A stretch of 64,000 bases of DNA from an uncultured Parabacteroides sp. (GTDB lineage Bacteria > Bacteroidota > Bacteroidia > Bacteroidales > Tannerellaceae): assembly GCA_910577325.1 (NCBI GenBank), contig CAJTMR010000003.1:1-64000 (forward strand). The letters run 5' to 3'. This document shows, piece after piece, positions 1 to 7,212 of this stretch. Below the pieces are notes generated by a model. That model saw only the letters and a program-made list of their open reading frames with translations, did not search any database and was not told where the DNA came from. Numbering within the stretch: position 1 is the first letter of the stretch; each line of letters starts with the position of its first letter. A program made the position numbers and the translations under genes.

Positions 1-1
1 C

Positions 2-208
2 AGTACATTCGCTACGCTTTTCTCAAATTTACTATTTCGCTATGTGTTTATTTTAAATTCCAAATATAAAGAACAAGATGTGTACATCAAAACAGGTAAA
101 ATCCTAAATCCGGAAGCTCCCGTCAGCCAACAACGTTATGAGTTAAAACCCGTAGAACGCCGTACCGGAACCTTATTGCCCAGTATAGGGGTTATGATCG
201 AATTTTAA
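2..208 (+). CDS. C-terminal end of an outer-membrane beta-barrel protein (partial)
   Basis: The reading frame is open from the left edge and ends with a TAA stop at 206-208, giving 68 residues. The end (SIGVMIEF) finishes in phenylalanine after alternating polar and hydrophobic residues, as the last strand of Bacteroidetes TonB-dependent receptors and other barrels does; this terminal aromatic is the usual barrel-assembly signal. The repeated 1.9-kb block starts 14 bp downstream, so the gene is either cargo of the left island remnant or chromosome next to it. The family cannot be fixed from so short a piece. Confidence 0.5.
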   Translation, partial: STFATLFSNLLFRYVFILNSKYKEQDVYIKTGKILNPEAPVSQQRYELKPVERRTGTLLPSIGVMIEF

Positions 209-258
209 GATTGTATTCTCAATCAAACAAAAAAGAACCACCAAGAAAGCCAACTACT

Positions 259-717
259 TCATAATATCCTCCCTTCATCCAAATAAGAGTAATATCCGCT
301 ATCTGTAACTATTATATGATCCAACAACTGAATATCAAATAGTTTTGCAGCCTTTTTCACCCTGTCCGTTAATAAATCGTCTTGGCTGCTTGGTTGTTTA
401 TTTCCAGATGGGTGATTATGGCTAAGGATCATCGCAGAGGCGTTTCCCAATATCGCAGCCTGCATAATGATTCGTATATCGGCAGATGTTGAATCCAATC
501 CACCTTCTGATATATGTACAATCCCCAATACCCTTTTAGCGTTGTTCAACAGGATCAGTTTCATATACTCCCTGTATTGGATTGTCTCAGAATCATATAT
601 ATGATTCATTAATAAGGAATAAGCACTGTTGGAATCCTTGATAACAGCCCTTTCTGAACTCTTTACTTTCGTGTTGTACGTCAATTTAACGTCACATACC
701 TTATACATTCCTTCCAT
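259..717 (-). CDS. Short RadC-like JAB/MPN domain protein, copy A
   Basis: 152 residues, almost only the RadC/JAB1-MPN metalloprotease-like domain. The JAMM motif is visible: H100-x-H102-P-S-G and D113, with a candidate partner glutamate at E50. Chromosomal RadC is about 220-230 aa with an N-terminal helix-hairpin-helix part, which is missing here, as is usual for RadC-like proteins on plasmids and islands. Despite the name, a DNA-repair role is not established for the family and the true substrate is unknown. Met1 or Met4 could be the start. It is identical to the protein at 5597-6055. In copy B the stop overlaps the ATG of a 47-residue membrane protein; here that partner has a stop at codon 3. 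Confidence 0.85.
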   Translation of the reverse strand: MEGMYKVCDVKLTYNTKVKSSERAVIKDSNSAYSLLMNHIYDSETIQYREYMKLILLNNAKRVLGIVHISEGGLDSTSADIRIIMQAAILGNASAMILSHNHPSGNKQPSSQDDLLTDRVKKAAKLFDIQLLDHIIVTDSGYYSYLDEGRIL

Positions 718-1059
718 ACGTTTGTAGTTTAATAAGTTAATTGATTATGAATTAAGAATTTGCAAGAATGAAAGGAATACCACCAAGTAAAAGATACAAC
801 CCATATTTTCAATGTCAGATAGTAAATTCGATCAGTTAAATATATTCTATTCTGGATTGAATGGTAGTGTACCCGTCTGAACATGAAATCGTGATCGGCT
901 GATCCTGTAGTTTTTTGTGTAGGATATTCCTTTTTCTTCTCCTTACTGGGTGGGGGTATAAAAGGAGTGGACTTATGAACGCATAGGATATACTTGGTTC
1001 GGCTTACTCTTTGGCGTTACCCAAGTAAAAGGAATATATATAATAATGTATAGAGAATT
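718..1059. other. Gene-free leader between hepT and radC-like gene, copy A
   Basis: About 340 bp without a credible reading frame. Its counterpart at 6056-6400 is nearly identical except at 935-975, where the two differ strongly. It holds CCAAGTAA motifs at 783-790 and 1021-1028. No clear terminator or TAnnTTTG box was found, so whether it carries the RadC promoter or a small RNA is open. Confidence 0.5.
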
Positions 1060-1428
1060 TTAAATGTCAGATAACATTTTATCAATAGTCATTTTTACGG
1101 CTGGCAGGTTGTTTTTCATTACATCAAAAACGATAACTGCATCTATATCGAAATAATGATGTGCTATAATGTCTCGCATTCCCATAACTCCTTTCCAATC
1201 AATTTCAGGATAATGCGATAAAAGTTCTTTATTTGTAGCTTTATCAATACGCTTGACGCTTTCTCCGATTGCAATCAGCAGCATACAAATACTTTCCAAC
1301 CTCTCAACTCCGCTTGGTGTCGTCAAGAAATCGTCTGGAGAAAGTATTGCTTCCGATCTCTTTAATATTCTATCTAAAGCCGTTTGTATCTTTATCAAAG
1401 AAGAACGGATTAACTCTGTATCACACAT
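1060..1428 (-). CDS. hepT: HepT-type HEPN RNase toxin (DUF86), copy A
   Basis: 122 residues from the ATG at 1428; a start at 1446 adds six residues. The HEPN signature R-x4-H-x-Y is present as R85, H90 and Y92, the motif of HepT toxins, which act as RNases and are silenced when the partner MntA AMPylates the tyrosine (known for the family, not tested here). The frame overlaps the end of mntA by 8 bp, so the pair is translated together in the usual antitoxin-first order. Identical to the copy at 6401-6769. Confidence 0.88.
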   Translation of the reverse strand: MCDTELIRSSLIKIQTALDRILKRSEAILSPDDFLTTPSGVERLESICMLLIAIGESVKRIDKATNKELLSHYPEIDWKGVMGMRDIIAHHYFDIDAVIVFDVMKNNLPAVKMTIDKMLSDI

Positions 1429-1714
1429 AAATTCCCTCCTTCTCAATCTGGTTTCTCAAGAAAGAATCCATGTGATCCCGTAATCGGACAATATCGACAT
1501 TACAACCAAACAGGGTTTGCAGATCATCTTTTATATGTACCAATGCAAACATACTCGGCTTTGATGTTTCCAAATAAACATCAACGTCACTATCTTCTGT
1601 TTGTTCACCTCTGGCAACAGAACCGAATATCCCCATACGGGTAATGCTATATTTGGAAGCGTTCTTCGCCATATAGTCACGCAAGATGTTTATATATTCA
1701 GTTGTTGATTTCAT
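1421..1714 (-). CDS. mntA: MntA-type minimal nucleotidyltransferase antitoxin, copy A
   Basis: 97 residues with the pol-beta nucleotidyltransferase fold signature GSVARG (31-36) followed by D-S-D-V-D-V (41-46), which supplies the metal-binding aspartates. MntA proteins transfer AMP to the HEPN partner and so inactivate it. The ATG at 1714 lies 20 bp downstream of a strong promoter (TTTG-N19-TATCTTTG). hepT follows with an 8-bp overlap. The protein is identical to that at 6762-7055, so the antitoxin of one copy should neutralise the toxin of the other. Confidence 0.9.
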   Translation of the reverse strand: MKSTTEYINILRDYMAKNASKYSITRMGIFGSVARGEQTEDSDVDVYLETSKPSMFALVHIKDDLQTLFGCNVDIVRLRDHMDSFLRNQIEKEGIYV

Positions 1715-1734
1715 TTTCTTTTATCTATTTACCA

Positions 1735-1765
1735 CAAAGATACGTGTTCAATTGGAAAAATCAAA
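1735..1765 (-). promoter_or_regulatory. Promoter of mntA-hepT, copy A
   Basis: On the minus strand a -33 TTTG (1762-1765) is followed after exactly 19 bp by a perfect -7 box TATCTTTG (1735-1742). This is the Bacteroidetes primary-sigma consensus and lies 20 bp before the mntA ATG. Copy B has the same at 7076-7106. Confidence 0.75.
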
Positions 1766-1871
1766 CAGGAAGTATCGTTCTTCTCTCTTTTTGGATTTAC
1801 TCACAAATCACTTTTTAAAGTTCCTATTTATCTGTAACTTCGTATGTTCTTCCAAGTAAAAGAGATTCTCC

Positions 1872-2060
1872 ATGTTTCCAGATAATCCAATATTTATTCC
1901 AAAGAAACTCATTATGCACGAATATAGACCATTTGACAGAATCGAAGTTTACAGGGAAATTGTAGAAACCATCAAAAAAAGACACATTTTGCCAACAGAA
2001 ACTTATATATCTGCTCCCGTTGTTAAAAATCGGATCAGGAAAAAGAAGAAAAAATATTGA
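1872..2060 (+). CDS. Small basic protein of unknown function, copy A
   Basis: 62 residues, beginning MFPDNPIFIP and ending in a very basic tail (RIRKKKKKY). It is divergent from mntA, whose promoter is about 110 bp away. The copy at 7213-7401 has the same length with only a few substitutions and a different last two residues, which supports real coding. No family is recognised; the basic tail suggests nucleic-acid binding, but this is only inference. Confidence 0.5.
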   Translation: MFPDNPIFIPKKLIMHEYRPFDRIEVYREIVETIKKRHILPTETYISAPVVKNRIRKKKKKY

Positions 2061-2167
2061 CTGATCCGCGCTGATAATTAAGCATTTAAAACGGATGTTT
2101 CCAAAAAATGGGAATGTACATGGAACACGTCAAAAAGTTTATTGTCTTGGTAACACTTGAACACTCC

Positions 2168-2190
2168 AAACCTGTTATTGTAACAGGTTT
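2168..2190. terminator. Stem-loop terminator
   Basis: AAACCTGTTA (2168-2177) and TAACAGGTTT (2181-2190) form a perfect 10-bp stem with a 3-nt loop and T/A-rich flanks. It lies just past the minus-strand helicase remnant and could work in both directions. Confidence 0.6.
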
Positions 2191-2217
2191 TTAACAGGGC
2201 TTCATCTTTATAATTGT

Positions 2218-2694
2218 CTATCGCAAAGTAATTTTTTCTTCCTTGTCCAGCATTTTATTGTAGGGAACTATTTCCAATGCAGCTCTGAATGAATCCCTCG
2301 CACCTTCCGTTGCGGCGCAATCATATAATGTTTTCAATTTTTTGTAGACATCCTCGCAACTTGCTATATCTCCGTCTATCTCTTCCATTGTGCGAACCGG
2401 GAAATTTGTGTTCGTATTAAAAATGTGACAGACCTGTTCAATCCCGTTACGAAATCTCCCTATTGCCTGTATAGCGTCTGTATTAGGATCGATCATCGAA
2501 TATTCAGAGAAATAGACTTCGGTTATCATAATGACTGTAGGTTTTATGTCCAATTCTATGTCCAACGCATTATAAAAACGACTGGTAAAGAAATTGTGCT
2601 TGATCGGAATTTTGTCCTTCCATAAATCCAATTTCTCGAATACGGTATTATACACGCCAAACAACCGAATTTTCAATAACTGATTAGAGTGCAA
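2218..2694 (-). pseudogene. Remnant of a helicase-like island gene
   Basis: The 158-residue frame (TTG start, so not a natural start) aligns only with the middle of the helicase-like protein at 7602-9395. Shared features are HSNQ/CSNQ, NFFTSRFYNALDI versus NFFTCRFFSALDI, MIDP-T-AIQ and motif VI GRFRNG. The Walker-like N-terminus and the whole C-terminal half are absent. It is clearly divergent from the intact gene, unlike the identical RadC/HepT/MntA block beside it. Its 5' side runs straight into the tRNA repeat at 2808, so the rest of this island (ParB-like gene to integrase) appears deleted. Confidence 0.75.
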
Positions 2695-2764
2695 GAAAGC
2701 GTTGAATATAAATGATCCGGTTTTACTACGCGCCGAACTTTCGGATAAAGGAAGGTGCAGGCAA

Positions 2765-2796
2765 GAAAAAAGCAGTCACTTATTACCGTAACTGCT
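2765..2796 (-). terminator. Terminator downstream of the left tRNA copy
   Basis: On the minus strand, AGCAGTTAC and GTGACTGCT (plus positions 2788-2796 and 2771-2779) make a 9-bp stem followed by six T. A related hairpin follows the intact tRNA at 13872-13902, so the att module seems to bring its own terminator. Confidence 0.7.
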
Positions 2797-2807
2797 TAAT
2801 CTCTATC

Positions 2808-2879
2808 GTAGCGAGACCCGGGATTGAACCGGGGACCTCATGATTATGAATCATGCGCTCTAACCAGCTGAGCTATCTC
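2808..2879. repeat. Left attachment-site repeat with broken tRNA-Met copy
   Basis: 72 bp identical to 13915-13986. It contains tRNA-Met(CAT) from the 3' discriminator base up to position 4 of the acceptor stem, read on the minus strand. The first three tRNA bases differ (AAT instead of GGC), which leaves a mismatch and a wobble in the acceptor stem. The upstream promoter box of the intact gene is absent. It is best read as the displaced tRNA end made by integration, and also as the right end of the decayed left island. Confidence 0.9.
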
Positions 2880-2912
2880 ATTTACAACAACTTATCTTAT
2901 AATATCTTTTAC

Positions 2913-2932
2913 GGTTTAACTCATGGTTTAAC
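2913..2932 (+). promoter_or_regulatory. Arm-type integrase site, left end
   Basis: Two GGTTTAAC copies (2913-2920, 2925-2932) 12 bp apart. The 20-bp unit recurs with 19/20 identity at 13801-13820 inside the other end, beside the integrase start. Paired repeats near both att sites are what arm-type binding sites of lambda/IntDOT-like recombinases look like; binding is inferred. Confidence 0.55.
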
Positions 2933-3001
2933 AGGCAAAGCCATACCAATACTGATTAATAAATTAGTTAATTATCTCATTCTCAAATTCATTATACGCA
3001 A

Positions 3002-3046
3002 GATCACCCAAGTAAGCAAGAATACTCTTTGCTCGCTTGGGTGATC
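3002..3046. terminator. Long perfect stem-loop
   Basis: GATCACCCAAG (3002-3012) pairs with CTTGGGTGATC (3036-3046), an 11-bp perfect stem with further inner pairing. On the plus strand it is followed by a T-rich run. It lies downstream of the minus-strand lipoprotein gene ending at 3097 and probably ends that transcript or insulates the island end. Confidence 0.6.
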
Positions 3047-3096
3047 TTTGTTTTATCCTTGCTACTGGAAGGGGGCTTTAAATAAGAATGAGTATC

Positions 3097-3873
3097 TTAC
3101 TTGATATTTTCGTAAGTGTATTTATAGGAATAGGAACGTTCACTTCCCTTTGTGTCACGGAACGTTACCTTTACTGTCTTTACATACCCTTCCTCATCCA
3201 ATTCGTAATTGTATGTTTCCATACCTTCATCCCATGTAGCTGTTTTGGGCAAGAACTTTGAAGCTTTTCCTAATAGACCTGCAAGACGCCATTCTTCAAA
3301 CGGATCATTATAATTTGTACTAAATGCAACAAACAAATTACCTATATTGGGAATGTCTGTATAAGTGATTGTTTCTGCAACACCACTGCTGACCATCACA
3401 CCATCTTTATATACATATTCTTCAATCTCACCATCAATATCAGCTTTTATCACTTGATTGTCTGAATTATAAGTAAATTTATAATTATCTGTGCTTTCAT
3501 AAGTGGTACTGCCTTTTTCTATAGCTGTCCATATTGCACTTATACAATACCCGTTTCCATTCAAAGAAAACTTAATATTAGTAATATAGGTATATGAACC
3601 ATCTTTCTCTTCGGAAGTGGCAACAGCTTCATTCCCTGAAAAAGAAAAGTCATAATCATAAGATTCCCCATCATCTTGACAAACTATTTTTGAAACTTTC
3701 CCGTCATTATCATAATTAATAGCATAAGAAGTTTCATTTTTCGTACAAGTTGCCACCCGTTTAGTCACATTCTCTGGATCAATGATATTATTATCATCAT
3801 CGTCACCACAAGAAACGAAGTTCACACACAAAGCCACTGAAAGAATGGCTATTAAGAATCTGTTTGTTTTCAT
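3097..3873 (-). CDS. Secreted lipoprotein, DUF4595-like
   Basis: 258 residues if started at the ATG at 3873; the longer frame to 3927 only adds residues before a clear signal peptide. The signal is a basic N-terminus, a hydrophobic stretch and a lipobox ending FVSC (Cys22). The residues after the cysteine (GDDDD) resemble the acidic lipoprotein export signal that sends Bacteroidetes lipoproteins to the cell surface. The rest is rich in Tyr, Asp and Ser with short repeated beta-strand-like units (YDNDGKVSKIV type), as in DUF4595 beta-rich proteins. Family assignment is by pattern only; no enzymatic motif is seen. It follows the LRR lipoprotein on the same strand and shares its signal-peptide style. 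Confidence 0.7.
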   Translation of the reverse strand: MKTNRFLIAILSVALCVNFVSCGDDDDNNIIDPENVTKRVATCTKNETSYAINYDNDGKVSKIVCQDDGESYDYDFSFSGNEAVATSEEKDGSYTYITNIKFSLNGNGYCISAIWTAIEKGSTTYESTDNYKFTYNSDNQVIKADIDGEIEEYVYKDGVMVSSGVAETITYTDIPNIGNLFVAFSTNYNDPFEEWRLAGLLGKASKFLPKTATWDEGMETYNYELDEEGYVKTVKVTFRDTKGSERSYSYKYTYENIK

Positions 3874-3893
3874 ATTAAATACTATTATAAATA

Positions 3894-4835
3894 TTATTCC
3901 TCCGTTATATATTGTACATCTCTCCAATACGGATCATTTCTATATAATTCACGAGAACCTTTTGGAACAAACAATTCAATACTATTTCCTCCATCAAAAA
4001 TATATCTATTATTTGTGGAAGGGGGAGTAGATGATTTGACGTGTACTTTTTTTAGATTCGAACAGCCTCTAAAAGCTTCATACCCTATTTGGGTTAATGA
4101 TTTGGATAACCAAACTTCCTGTAATTTTTCACAAGACAAAAAAGCTGTATGTCCTATTTCTGTTACTTTATCAGGTATGGAAATATCAGTTAATTTCTTA
4201 CAAACACAAAATGCACCATCTCCTATTTTTACGAGATTGGTAGATAAAGTGATTGAAGTAAGTTCCCATGAATATCCAAAAGCACCATCTCCTATTTCAG
4301 TGACTCCATCTGGTAGAACAATAGAAGTCATGCTTGGATTAGAAAAGTCTCCTAATATACGTAATGTATTTGGAAAAGTTATATTTTTTATTCCTAATCC
4401 CCCTCCCCAATATTCTTCTAAGTCGTTAGGGAGAATAAGTGTTCCATAGCCTTGATTTATTGATCCTGTAGTGTAAGCACAGGTAGGGGTTCCCAAACTG
4501 GTGATTACATTTTTAGGAGTTTTTGTTCCATCCAATCTTTCACCCTCAACTATTGAAACATCTTTCATATCAATAGTTTCTGCATATACCATGAAATCAA
4601 TTGCAGCATCAAGATCTTCTTGATTTATTTGCCCAGTCAACTTTAAACTCTTATATTTTCTATAATATCCGCCAAAATCTTCCTTCGATGGAATTAATAA
4701 TCTCAATGCTCCTGCTTCATCTATGTGAATGTTATATTCTTCTTTTGCGAATTTCTCACTATCTTTCTCACAAGAAATAAAATTCATACACAATATTATT
4801 GTCAAAAACACAGCACAATATTTATTCTTCTTCAT
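3894..4835 (-). CDS. Surface lipoprotein with BspA-type leucine-rich repeats
   Basis: 313 residues. Lipoprotein signal with lipobox FISC (Cys22). From about residue 130 to 290 there are repeats of the LRR_5/BspA type (for example LPDGVTEIGDGAFGYSWEL and IPDKVTEIGHTAFLSCEKL), each about 23 residues. BspA-like proteins in Bacteroidetes and trichomonads are surface adhesins that bind matrix proteins or other bacteria; here that is inference. It ends 20 bp before the start of the next lipoprotein gene, so the two are probably co-transcribed and form the exposed cargo of the element. Confidence 0.85.
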   Translation of the reverse strand: MKKNKYCAVFLTIILCMNFISCEKDSEKFAKEEYNIHIDEAGALRLLIPSKEDFGGYYRKYKSLKLTGQINQEDLDAAIDFMVYAETIDMKDVSIVEGERLDGTKTPKNVITSLGTPTCAYTTGSINQGYGTLILPNDLEEYWGGGLGIKNITFPNTLRILGDFSNPSMTSIVLPDGVTEIGDGAFGYSWELTSITLSTNLVKIGDGAFCVCKKLTDISIPDKVTEIGHTAFLSCEKLQEVWLSKSLTQIGYEAFRGCSNLKKVHVKSSTPPSTNNRYIFDGGNSIELFVPKGSRELYRNDPYWRDVQYITEE

Positions 4836-4846
4836 ATCTGAAAAAT

Positions 4847-5224
4847 TTAGCGTTTAAACTCATTAAGATCAAAAATAAGTTCTCCTTCTTTTCCGTAAAG
4901 ACGAAGTTCTTCCATAAAACCATTACCTTTCCACAATGACTTACTTTCTAAATACTGTTTAACAAAAGGTCTTACTTTTGTGTTTAGAACAATAGAATCC
5001 TCACTTGCTTTACATTCGATCTCTGTGCGAAAAGGAATAGAATCCTCTTTCCCATTGTACCTAAATTGCACTGTATAATTATGCATATCAATAAGAGTTA
5101 CTTTTCCTGTTCCCCTACGGAAAGTGAAATAATAAAAAAGGTGTGGGAACTGTATTTGTTTTATCCTTAGATTAGGTCTTCGCATTACCTTTAGCATGGA
5201 TAAAACAACAGCAACCCACACCAA
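4847..5224 (-). CDS. Hypothetical membrane-anchored protein, start uncertain
   Basis: About 125 residues from a TTG codon at 5224, with an in-frame stop a few codons upstream. The N-terminus is hydrophobic (VNYILLVWVAVVLSML, counting the codons just before the TTG), then basic and aromatic, then a soluble C-terminal part ending in FDLNEFKR. The stop lies 11 bp before the LRR lipoprotein start, so it may head that operon. A 40-codon frame beginning with ATG at 5294 overlaps its start in another frame, so the real N-terminus could have been lost by a frameshift. No family recognised. Confidence 0.45.
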   Translation of the reverse strand: MVWVAVVLSMLKVMRRPNLRIKQIQFPHLFYYFTFRRGTGKVTLIDMHNYTVQFRYNGKEDSIPFRTEIECKASEDSIVLNTKVRPFVKQYLESKSLWKGNGFMEELRLYGKEGELIFDLNEFKR

Positions 5225-5294
5225 TAGGATATAGTTTACCCTTCACAGGTAAGTATATATCAAATGATGCGGGTGCTATTGCCATCATCTTCAT
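5172..5294 (-). CDS. Possible 40-residue peptide or N-terminal fragment
   Basis: ATG at 5294, stop at 5172-5174, with a cysteine cluster (GVGCCCF). It is the first ATG after a good -7 box at 5405-5412 and overlaps the 4847-5224 frame by 53 bp. It could be a leader peptide, the real start of the following gene separated by a frameshift, or chance. Confidence 0.25.
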   Translation of the reverse strand: MKMMAIAPASFDIYLPVKGKLYPIGVGCCCFIHAKGNAKT

Positions 5295-5404
5295 GCTAAA
5301 AATTAAAGTTGCGAAGTTTAATCTAAGAAGATAATTTCAATAACACCTTTCGTTAAATATGTCCTTCCACAGAGGTTCAACGCCATGAACGTGTAGAATT
5401 GCCA

Positions 5405-5412
5405 CAAAGGTA
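5405..5412 (-). promoter_or_regulatory. -7 promoter box for the lipoprotein cluster
   Basis: TACCTTTG on the minus strand matches the TAnnTTTG consensus. It lies about 110 bp before the ATG at 5294 and is the only good candidate upstream of the 5294-3097 gene run. No TTTG -33 box at proper spacing was seen. Confidence 0.45.
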
Positions 5413-5456
5413 CGAAAAGTGTTTATACACCAACCAAGTAAGAGAATGAAAAATCT

Positions 5457-5600
5457 TTACTTATCCTTGAATTTTTCTCTTATCCAGAAAAAGAGAAACA
5501 AACAGCCATAAAACAAAAGAAAAAGTGTTGCTATGATCGGATATAAATCAGGATTCCCTATCAAACAAAAAAGAACCACCAAGAAAGCCAACCACTTCAT
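5457..5600 (-). CDS. 47-residue membrane protein coupled to the RadC-like gene
   Basis: Begins MKWLAFLVVLFCLIG; two hydrophobic segments (about residues 3-14 and 21-40) and a basic end (REKFKDK). Its ATG overlaps the stop of the RadC-like gene as ATGA, the classic arrangement for translational coupling. Function unknown; it could be a small membrane partner or a toxin-like peptide. In the other copy of the block the third codon is TAG instead of TGG and the downstream part is replaced by unrelated DNA, so only this copy is intact. Confidence 0.5.
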   Translation of the reverse strand: MKWLAFLVVLFCLIGNPDLYPIIATLFLLFYGCLFLFFWIREKFKDK

Positions 5601-6055
5601 AATATCCTCCCTTCATCCAAATAAGAGTAATATCCGCTATCTGTAACTATTATATGATCCAACAACTGAATATCAAATAGTTTTGCAGCCTTTTTCACCC
5701 TGTCCGTTAATAAATCGTCTTGGCTGCTTGGTTGTTTATTTCCAGATGGGTGATTATGGCTAAGGATCATCGCAGAGGCGTTTCCCAATATCGCAGCCTG
5801 CATAATGATTCGTATATCGGCAGATGTTGAATCCAATCCACCTTCTGATATATGTACAATCCCCAATACCCTTTTAGCGTTGTTCAACAGGATCAGTTTC
5901 ATATACTCCCTGTATTGGATTGTCTCAGAATCATATATATGATTCATTAATAAGGAATAAGCACTGTTGGAATCCTTGATAACAGCCCTTTCTGAACTCT
6001 TTACTTTCGTGTTGTACGTCAATTTAACGTCACATACCTTATACATTCCTTCCAT
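5597..6055 (-). CDS. Short RadC-like JAB/MPN domain protein, copy B
   Basis: 152 residues, identical to copy A (259-717): JAMM residues H100, H102 and D113 in the HNHPSG context, no helix-hairpin-helix domain. Its stop codon overlaps the start of a 47-residue membrane protein (ATGA), which suggests a joint function in this copy. Such stand-alone RadC-like proteins are common on Bacteroidetes islands; their role is not known. Confidence 0.85.
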   Translation of the reverse strand: MEGMYKVCDVKLTYNTKVKSSERAVIKDSNSAYSLLMNHIYDSETIQYREYMKLILLNNAKRVLGIVHISEGGLDSTSADIRIIMQAAILGNASAMILSHNHPSGNKQPSSQDDLLTDRVKKAAKLFDIQLLDHIIVTDSGYYSYLDEGRIL

Positions 6056-6400
6056 ACGTTTGTAGTTTAATAAGTTAATTGATTATGAATTACGGATTTG
6101 CAAGAATGAAAGGAATACCACCAAGTAAGAGATATAGCCTATCTTTTCAATGTCAGATAGTAAATTCAATCAGCTAAATATATTCTATTCTGGATTGAAT
6201 GGTAGTGTACCCGTCTAAACATGAAATCGTGATCGGCTGATCCTGTAGGCTTTTGTGTAGGATATTCCTTTTTCCTTCTCATACATGGAGGGGTGTTTTA
6301 AAGTTGTGGACTTACGAACGCATAGGATATACTTGGTTAGGCTTACTCTTTGGCGTTACCCAAGTAAAAGGAATATATATATAATAATGTATAGAGAATT
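6056..6400. other. Gene-free leader between hepT and radC-like gene, copy B
   Basis: About 345 bp matching 718-1059 except in the 6276-6316 patch. It contains CCAAGTAA at 6121 and 6360. No coding frame, terminator or clear promoter is seen. Confidence 0.5.
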
Positions 6401-6769
6401 TTAAATGTCAGATAACATTTTATCAATAGTCATTTTTACGGCTGGCAGGTTGTTTTTCATTACATCAAAAACGATAACTGCATCTATATCGAAATAATGA
6501 TGTGCTATAATGTCTCGCATTCCCATAACTCCTTTCCAATCAATTTCAGGATAATGCGATAAAAGTTCTTTATTTGTAGCTTTATCAATACGCTTGACGC
6601 TTTCTCCGATTGCAATCAGCAGCATACAAATACTTTCCAACCTCTCAACTCCGCTTGGTGTCGTCAAGAAATCGTCTGGAGAAAGTATTGCTTCCGATCT
6701 CTTTAATATTCTATCTAAAGCCGTTTGTATCTTTATCAAAGAAGAACGGATTAACTCTGTATCACACAT
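6401..6769 (-). CDS. hepT: HepT-type HEPN RNase toxin (DUF86), copy B
   Basis: Identical to 1060-1428: 122 residues with R85-x4-H90-x-Y92. The ATG at 6769 overlaps the mntA stop by 8 bp. An alternative start at 6787 would add six residues. Confidence 0.88.
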   Translation of the reverse strand: MCDTELIRSSLIKIQTALDRILKRSEAILSPDDFLTTPSGVERLESICMLLIAIGESVKRIDKATNKELLSHYPEIDWKGVMGMRDIIAHHYFDIDAVIVFDVMKNNLPAVKMTIDKMLSDI

Positions 6770-7055
6770 AAATTCCCTCCTTCTCAATCTGGTTTCTCAA
6801 GAAAGAATCCATGTGATCCCGTAATCGGACAATATCGACATTACAACCAAACAGGGTTTGCAGATCATCTTTTATATGTACCAATGCAAACATACTCGGC
6901 TTTGATGTTTCCAAATAAACATCAACGTCACTATCTTCTGTTTGTTCACCTCTGGCAACAGAACCGAATATCCCCATACGGGTAATGCTATATTTGGAAG
7001 CGTTCTTCGCCATATAGTCACGCAAGATGTTTATATATTCAGTTGTTGATTTCAT
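6762..7055 (-). CDS. mntA: MntA-type minimal nucleotidyltransferase antitoxin, copy B
   Basis: Identical to 1421-1714: GSVARG and D-S-D-V-D-V motifs, 97 residues. The promoter is conserved upstream. Having two identical antitoxin genes means loss of one locus would not release the toxin of the other, which may weaken the stabilising effect of each. Confidence 0.9.
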   Translation of the reverse strand: MKSTTEYINILRDYMAKNASKYSITRMGIFGSVARGEQTEDSDVDVYLETSKPSMFALVHIKDDLQTLFGCNVDIVRLRDHMDSFLRNQIEKEGIYV

Positions 7056-7075
7056 TTTCTTTTATCTATTTACCA

Positions 7076-7106
7076 CAAAGATACGTGTTCAATTGGAAAA
7101 ATCAAA
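7076..7106 (-). promoter_or_regulatory. Promoter of mntA-hepT, copy B
   Basis: TTTG (7103-7106), 19-bp spacer, TATCTTTG (7076-7083) on the minus strand, 20 bp before the mntA ATG; same as copy A. Confidence 0.75.
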
Positions 7107-7212
7107 CAGGAAGTATCGTTCTTCTCTCTTTTTGGATTTACTCACAAATCACTTTTTAAAGTTCCTATTTATCTGTAACTTCGTGTGTTCTTCCAAGTTA
7201 AAGAGATTCTCC

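Larger units (their letters stand above)
222..2117. repeat. 1.9-kb direct repeat, copy A
   Basis: This block recurs in the same orientation at 5560-7459 (offset 5338 bp at the left, 5341 bp further right because of small indels). The RadC-like, HepT and MntA proteins are identical in the two copies and the small basic protein differs at a few residues. Similarity starts abruptly at 222/5560 and stops after a shared GGGAATGT at 2117/7459. It is a recent copying event between two islands. A 40-bp patch at about 935-975 is much more divergent than the rest. Confidence 0.95.

Noticed and set aside
2809..2882. Left tRNA-Met copy as a second working tRNA gene
   Set aside because: Acceptor stem is mismatched at its end and the upstream promoter box is missing; treated as an attachment-site remnant.
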